DNA of 64,000 bases from Polyangia bacterium. Lineage in GTDB: Bacteria; Myxococcota_A; Polyangia; Nannocystales; Nannocystaceae. This document shows, one piece after another, positions 61,254 through 64,000 of the stretch. Location of the stretch: contig JAUIKS010000023.1 in assembly GCA_030430565.1 (NCBI GenBank), positions 112,260 to 176,259 of the forward strand, read 5' to 3'. Under the pieces are notes generated by a model. It was given only the letters and a program-made list of their open reading frames with translations. It was not told where the DNA came from and ran no database searches. The position numbers and the translations under genes are program-made. Positions within the stretch are counted from its first letter, which is position 1, and each line of letters starts with the position of its first letter.

Positions 61254-62207
61254 ATGATCGCGCGCGGCCCACGATGGCGCGGCGGGCTCGTGTGGCTCGC
61301 GCTCGTCGCGTGTTCCTCCGCGACGACGACGACGACCGCGCCGACGACGACGCCGACGACCGCGTCGCCGCTCGCGCCCGCCGACCTCCAGCCGCCGGGG
61401 CCCGAGCTCGTGGACGAGTACGACAGGCCGTCGCTCGCCGCGGATCCTCGCGAGCTCCGCGCCGCCGGGGAGTACTACGCCCGCGCCGGCGAGCTCGCGC
61501 GCGCGCGCGGGTTCTTCTCGGCCTGCGCGAGCGCGGCCGAGCAGACCGCGCTGCGCGGCGAGTGCCAGTGGCAAGTCGGCCTGATGCTCGTCGCGCAGGG
61601 GCGCCAGCGCGACGCGAGTGACCGCGCGCGCGAGCGCGAGCTCGGGATCCAGCGCGCGCCGCCGCGCCGCGAGTGCCTCGTGCTGTCCTCCGAGCACGCG
61701 GCGGCGCTGGCGGTGCTCCGCACCGCGCAGAAGATCGACCCCACGGCGTCGCGCGCCCGCTTCATCGCCGAGCGCTACGACGAGTTCGGCCGCGACGCCG
61801 AGGCCATCCGCTTCTACCGGTGGGCCGAGCTGCTCGACCCCGACGATCCCCGTCACCGAGCGGACGTCGAGCGGCTGCGGGCCCGCGGCGTCGCCCCGCC
61901 GAGCGCCCAGGCCGGCTGCCGACCGCAGGGCTGCCCCGAGCTGCCGCTCGATTGGTTTCGCACCTTCGGCGAGCACGAGGTCCGCGGGTCTGGCCTCGAG
62001 GGCAGCTCGCGCGAGCGCGTGTTTGACTGCTTCGGCGGGCCGCTGCGCTTCACCGGCGACACCTGGAGCTACGGCGGCTTCCGCTGCCGCTCGATCAAGA
62101 ACGCGACCGAGTACTCGGTCCAAATCCACTTCGACGGCGACGTAGTCGACCGCGTCACGCACGTGCGCGGCGCCCATCCCCGCGGCTGTCCGATGTGGGT
62201 CGAGTGA
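61254..62207 (+). CDS. Lipoprotein with TPR-like region
   Basis: The protein has 317 residues. The signal ends LALVACSS with lipobox LVAC, followed by a Thr-rich stretch. A helical TPR-like part (AGEYYARAGELARARGFFSACASAAEQ; ERYDEFGRDAEAIRFYRWAEL) leads to a C-terminal domain with paired Cys (GCRPQGCPELPLDWFRTFGEHEVRGSGLEG, RVFDCFGG, GFRCRSIKNATEYSVQIHFDGDVVD). That domain looks like a compact secreted fold, unrecognised. It shares a 36-bp divergent promoter region with the sigma gene. The ATG at 61254 is six bases after TATCAT. Confidence 0.87.
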   Translation: MIARGPRWRGGLVWLALVACSSATTTTTAPTTTPTTASPLAPADLQPPGPELVDEYDRPSLAADPRELRAAGEYYARAGELARARGFFSACASAAEQTALRGECQWQVGLMLVAQGRQRDASDRARERELGIQRAPPRRECLVLSSEHAAALAVLRTAQKIDPTASRARFIAERYDEFGRDAEAIRFYRWAELLDPDDPRHRADVERLRARGVAPPSAQAGCRPQGCPELPLDWFRTFGEHEVRGSGLEGSSRERVFDCFGGPLRFTGDTWSYGGFRCRSIKNATEYSVQIHFDGDVVDRVTHVRGAHPRGCPMWVE

Positions 62208-62263
62208 GCGCGCGCCAACGCGCCGCTGGAATTCCACGACGCGGCGGCGTCTAACGCCGTGGC

Positions 62264-63214
62264 ATGACCCGTATTCGCGTTCTCGCAGCTACCTTCACCG
62301 CAATGACGCTCGGATTCGCCTGTTCAGGCGATTCGGGCTCGACCTCGAACGCCACGACCGGCTCCGAGACCACCAGCCCGACGACCTCCGCAGGCCCTGA
62401 CACCACGAGCACGAGCGGCGTGACGTCGAGCGGCACGACCGCGCAGTCGGGCTCCGAGACGAACACGGGCGGCACCACCGCCGAGACGACCAGCGCGGGC
62501 ATGACCTCGAGCACAGGTACGACGGCGACCTCCGAGACGACGCAGGGCGTCGGCGAGTGCGAGCCCAAGCTGTGCGACGGCAAGCTCTACGCCTGCGGCG
62601 ACTGCGAGGACAACGACGGCGACGGCAAGATCGATCTCGCGGACCCCGAGTGCATCAGCCACTGCGATGACCGCGAGGACTCGTTCGCGAGCGGCCTGCC
62701 CGGCGACAACATGGACCCCTGCAACCAGGACTGCTTCTTCGACGGCAACAGCGGCGCCGGCGACGACAAGTGCAACTGGAACCTCAAGTGCGACCCGGAG
62801 AGCCCGGGCGGCGAAGACTGCCCCTACGACCCGGACTGGAACAACTGTCCTGAAGAGCAGGATCTGGCGTGCCTCGAGAACTGCGCCGTGCCCAACGGCT
62901 GCGACTGCTTCGGCTGCTGCACGGTCTCGGCCAACGGCATGGACTACAACATCTACCTCGGCGACGAGGACTGCTCGATCGCCAACATCGATCAGTGCGA
63001 GCAGTGCACGATCAACACCGACTGCGACGACGACTGCGACCCGGAGATGTGCGAGATCTGCTTCGGACAGGATCCCGACGACCTCCCGCCGGAGTGCGAC
63101 GGTAACGAGTGTGACGAGGGCGAGCAGCCGTGCACGGTCGACAACATGGGCAACGATGACTGCCCCGACGGCTTCTTCTGCTTCGTCAACTGCTGCGTCC
63201 AAGAGATCGGCTAG
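62264..63214 (+). CDS. Cys-rich lipoprotein with Ser/Thr stalk
   Basis: The protein has 316 residues. The signal ends MTLGFAC (lipobox), then a Ser/Thr/Gly stalk of about 75 residues. The mature domain (about 100-316) contains about 32 Cys spread as single residues and pairs (CGDCEDNDGDGKIDLADPECISHCDD, NGCDCFGCCTVS). DNDGDGKIDLADPEC resembles a calcium-binding thrombospondin-3/EF-like loop. Likely a surface-exposed protein with many disulfides. A GGCGT-CTA-ACGCC hairpin (62246-62258) lies just before the ATG and may affect expression. It is the second of three tandem lipoprotein genes. Confidence 0.9.
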   Translation: MTRIRVLAATFTAMTLGFACSGDSGSTSNATTGSETTSPTTSAGPDTTSTSGVTSSGTTAQSGSETNTGGTTAETTSAGMTSSTGTTATSETTQGVGECEPKLCDGKLYACGDCEDNDGDGKIDLADPECISHCDDREDSFASGLPGDNMDPCNQDCFFDGNSGAGDDKCNWNLKCDPESPGGEDCPYDPDWNNCPEEQDLACLENCAVPNGCDCFGCCTVSANGMDYNIYLGDEDCSIANIDQCEQCTINTDCDDDCDPEMCEICFGQDPDDLPPECDGNECDEGEQPCTVDNMGNDDCPDGFFCFVNCCVQEIG

Positions 63215-63262
63215 CGGCGCCCCCGGCTCAAACGCGCAGCGCCCCTCGAGGCGGCGGATGGG

Positions 63263-63271
63263 TGCTATCCT
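63263..63271 (+). promoter_or_regulatory. Extended -10 element TGC-TATCCT
   Basis: TGC-TATCCT ends six bases before the ATG at 63278, predicting transcription starting at the A of ATG. Confidence 0.5.
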
Positions 63272-63277
63272 GTGTCG

Positions 63278-63844
63278 ATGCACCCGACTGCGCGTGTCGT
63301 GTCGCTCGCCGCCGCCGCGGCGTTGTTCTGCGTGCTCGGCTGCCTCGAGCCCACGCCGGATTTTGGCGAGACGCTGACGGACGTGACCGACGCCTCGACC
63401 ACGAGCGCTCCGACCACTACGACCGCAGCGACCGCCTCGGGGACCGGCTCGACGACCGGGAGCACGGGCGCGAGCGAGACCAGCTCGAGCACCACCGACG
63501 CGGCGACGACGATGGCGGCGCCCTGCGCGGGCGCCTGCGACCCCGTGCTGGAGCTGTGCAACGAGGAGCTGGACGCTTGCGAGTGCCGCGTGGGCTTTGA
63601 GCGCTGCGGCGACACCTGCGTGAGCCTGGCGAGTGATCACGACCACTGCGGCGCCTGCGAGATGGCGTGCCAGAACAACGAGACCTGCGGCGAGAGCGAG
63701 TGCCTCGGGCCGCAGTGTCCAGACACGCTCGACAAGTGCGGGAAGTCGTGCGTGGACCAGCAGACGGACCCGCTGCACTGCGGCGGCTGCGACAGCCCCT
63801 GCCTGGCGGCCCAGAGCTGCGTCGACGGCCAGTGCGTCGACTAG
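63278..63844 (+). CDS. Cys-rich lipoprotein with Ser/Thr stalk
   Basis: A 188-residue protein. Signal SLAAAAALFCVLGC with lipobox VLGC; a Thr/Ser/Ala stalk at about 40-80; then a domain of about 100 residues with 17 or so Cys in repeated patterns such as CGACEMACQNNETC and CGGCDSPCLAAQSC. The repeats resemble the Stigma1/EGF-like modules of myxobacterial lipoproteins, which I mention only as a resemblance. The ATG at 63278 is preferred over the GTG at 63272 because the promoter element predicts transcription from the ATG itself. Confidence 0.88.
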   Translation: MHPTARVVSLAAAAALFCVLGCLEPTPDFGETLTDVTDASTTSAPTTTTAATASGTGSTTGSTGASETSSSTTDAATTMAAPCAGACDPVLELCNEELDACECRVGFERCGDTCVSLASDHDHCGACEMACQNNETCGESECLGPQCPDTLDKCGKSCVDQQTDPLHCGGCDSPCLAAQSCVDGQCVD

Positions 63845-64000
63845 GCCGCTCCTCGCGGCCCTCAAAAAAAAATGGTTCGTCGCGAGAATCTGTGGGTTCC
63901 GAAATAGCCGAGAGGCCAGACGACTCCTGAGTTCGGTCAGCCGCGCGACGAATGGACAAAAATGAGCATCTGCTGGAGAGGGAGGTAGAAGGGCAATCGC
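63845..64000. other. Window end: hairpin, A9 tract, no gene seen
   Basis: GGCCGC/GCGGCC stem at 63844-63860 is followed by a nine-A run at 63864-63872. The A-run is on the wrong strand for a plus-strand terminator. The remaining ~130 bases, less GC-rich than average, contain no supported ORF up to the edge. Confidence 0.5.

Noticed and set aside
60408..62207. Long plus-strand ORF starting before the sigma gene
   Set aside because: First part crosses an unremarkable gap, middle is antisense to the ECF sigma gene; only the part from 61254 is a real lipoprotein.
63844..63872. Rho-independent terminator
   Set aside because: The hairpin is followed by A rather than T on the plus strand, and no minus-strand gene precedes it in the right order.

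Overview
The window is G+C-rich bacterial DNA (not counted) with dense coding on both strands. It looks like a chromosomal segment of a myxobacterium, probably near the Nannocystaceae. Supporting signs are four Hanks-type Ser/Thr kinases, three histidine kinases, three ECF sigma factors, many Ser/Thr-rich or Cys-rich lipoproteins, a Gly-Asp hexanucleotide-repeat lipoprotein and a kinase with an AgmX-like tail. The taxonomic call is inference from gene style. I saw no rRNA, tRNA, CRISPR array, insertion sequence or prophage.

Layout. 0-9.2 kb: a partial gene, a membrane protein, then peptidoglycan precursor genes (murF reversed; mraY and murD forward) with an HNH nuclease, a GT-C-like membrane protein and a hypothetical. 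9.2-9.8 kb: a gap holding a likely 26-residue membrane-peptide gene with its own Shine-Dalgarno and terminator. 9.8-15.3 kb: two divergent ECF sigma genes. The forward one starts an overlapping operon of sigma factor, membrane partner, a lipoprotein with about 27 Cys-Cys pairs, and a secreted probable outer-membrane protein. 15.3-27 kb: a propeller lipoprotein, a DnaA-box-like cluster beside an AT-rich patch, two kinases, a TrkA-like protein and the Gly-Asp lipoprotein. 27-42.5 kb: ftsW (about 21 kb from murD), TerB-like proteins (one fused to a PPP phosphatase), a tail-collar protein, a divergent kinase/metallo-hydrolase pair, the threonine-degradation pair tdh-kbl, a hybrid histidine kinase and an M14 carboxypeptidase. 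42.5-57.8 kb, all on the minus strand: a DksA-like protein, a large AAA/TPR protein, a glutathione transferase, a diguanylate cyclase, an M74 endopeptidase, a formate dehydrogenase alpha subunit and a histidine kinase/receiver-cyclase operon. 58-64 kb: a kinase with TPR-like tail, a third ECF sigma gene and three lipoproteins.

How the genes work together. MurD, MurF, MraY and FtsW act successively on peptidoglycan precursors, and the M74 peptidase cleaves finished wall. Tdh and Kbl convert threonine to glycine and acetyl-CoA. Signalling genes dominate the rest, with second-messenger output as c-di-GMP and probably cAMP.

A pattern found only by reading upstream sequences is that many genes carry a TAnnnT element, often preceded by TGn, 6-10 bases before the start codon. 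This spacing implies leaderless mRNAs. Several start codons below were chosen on that basis.
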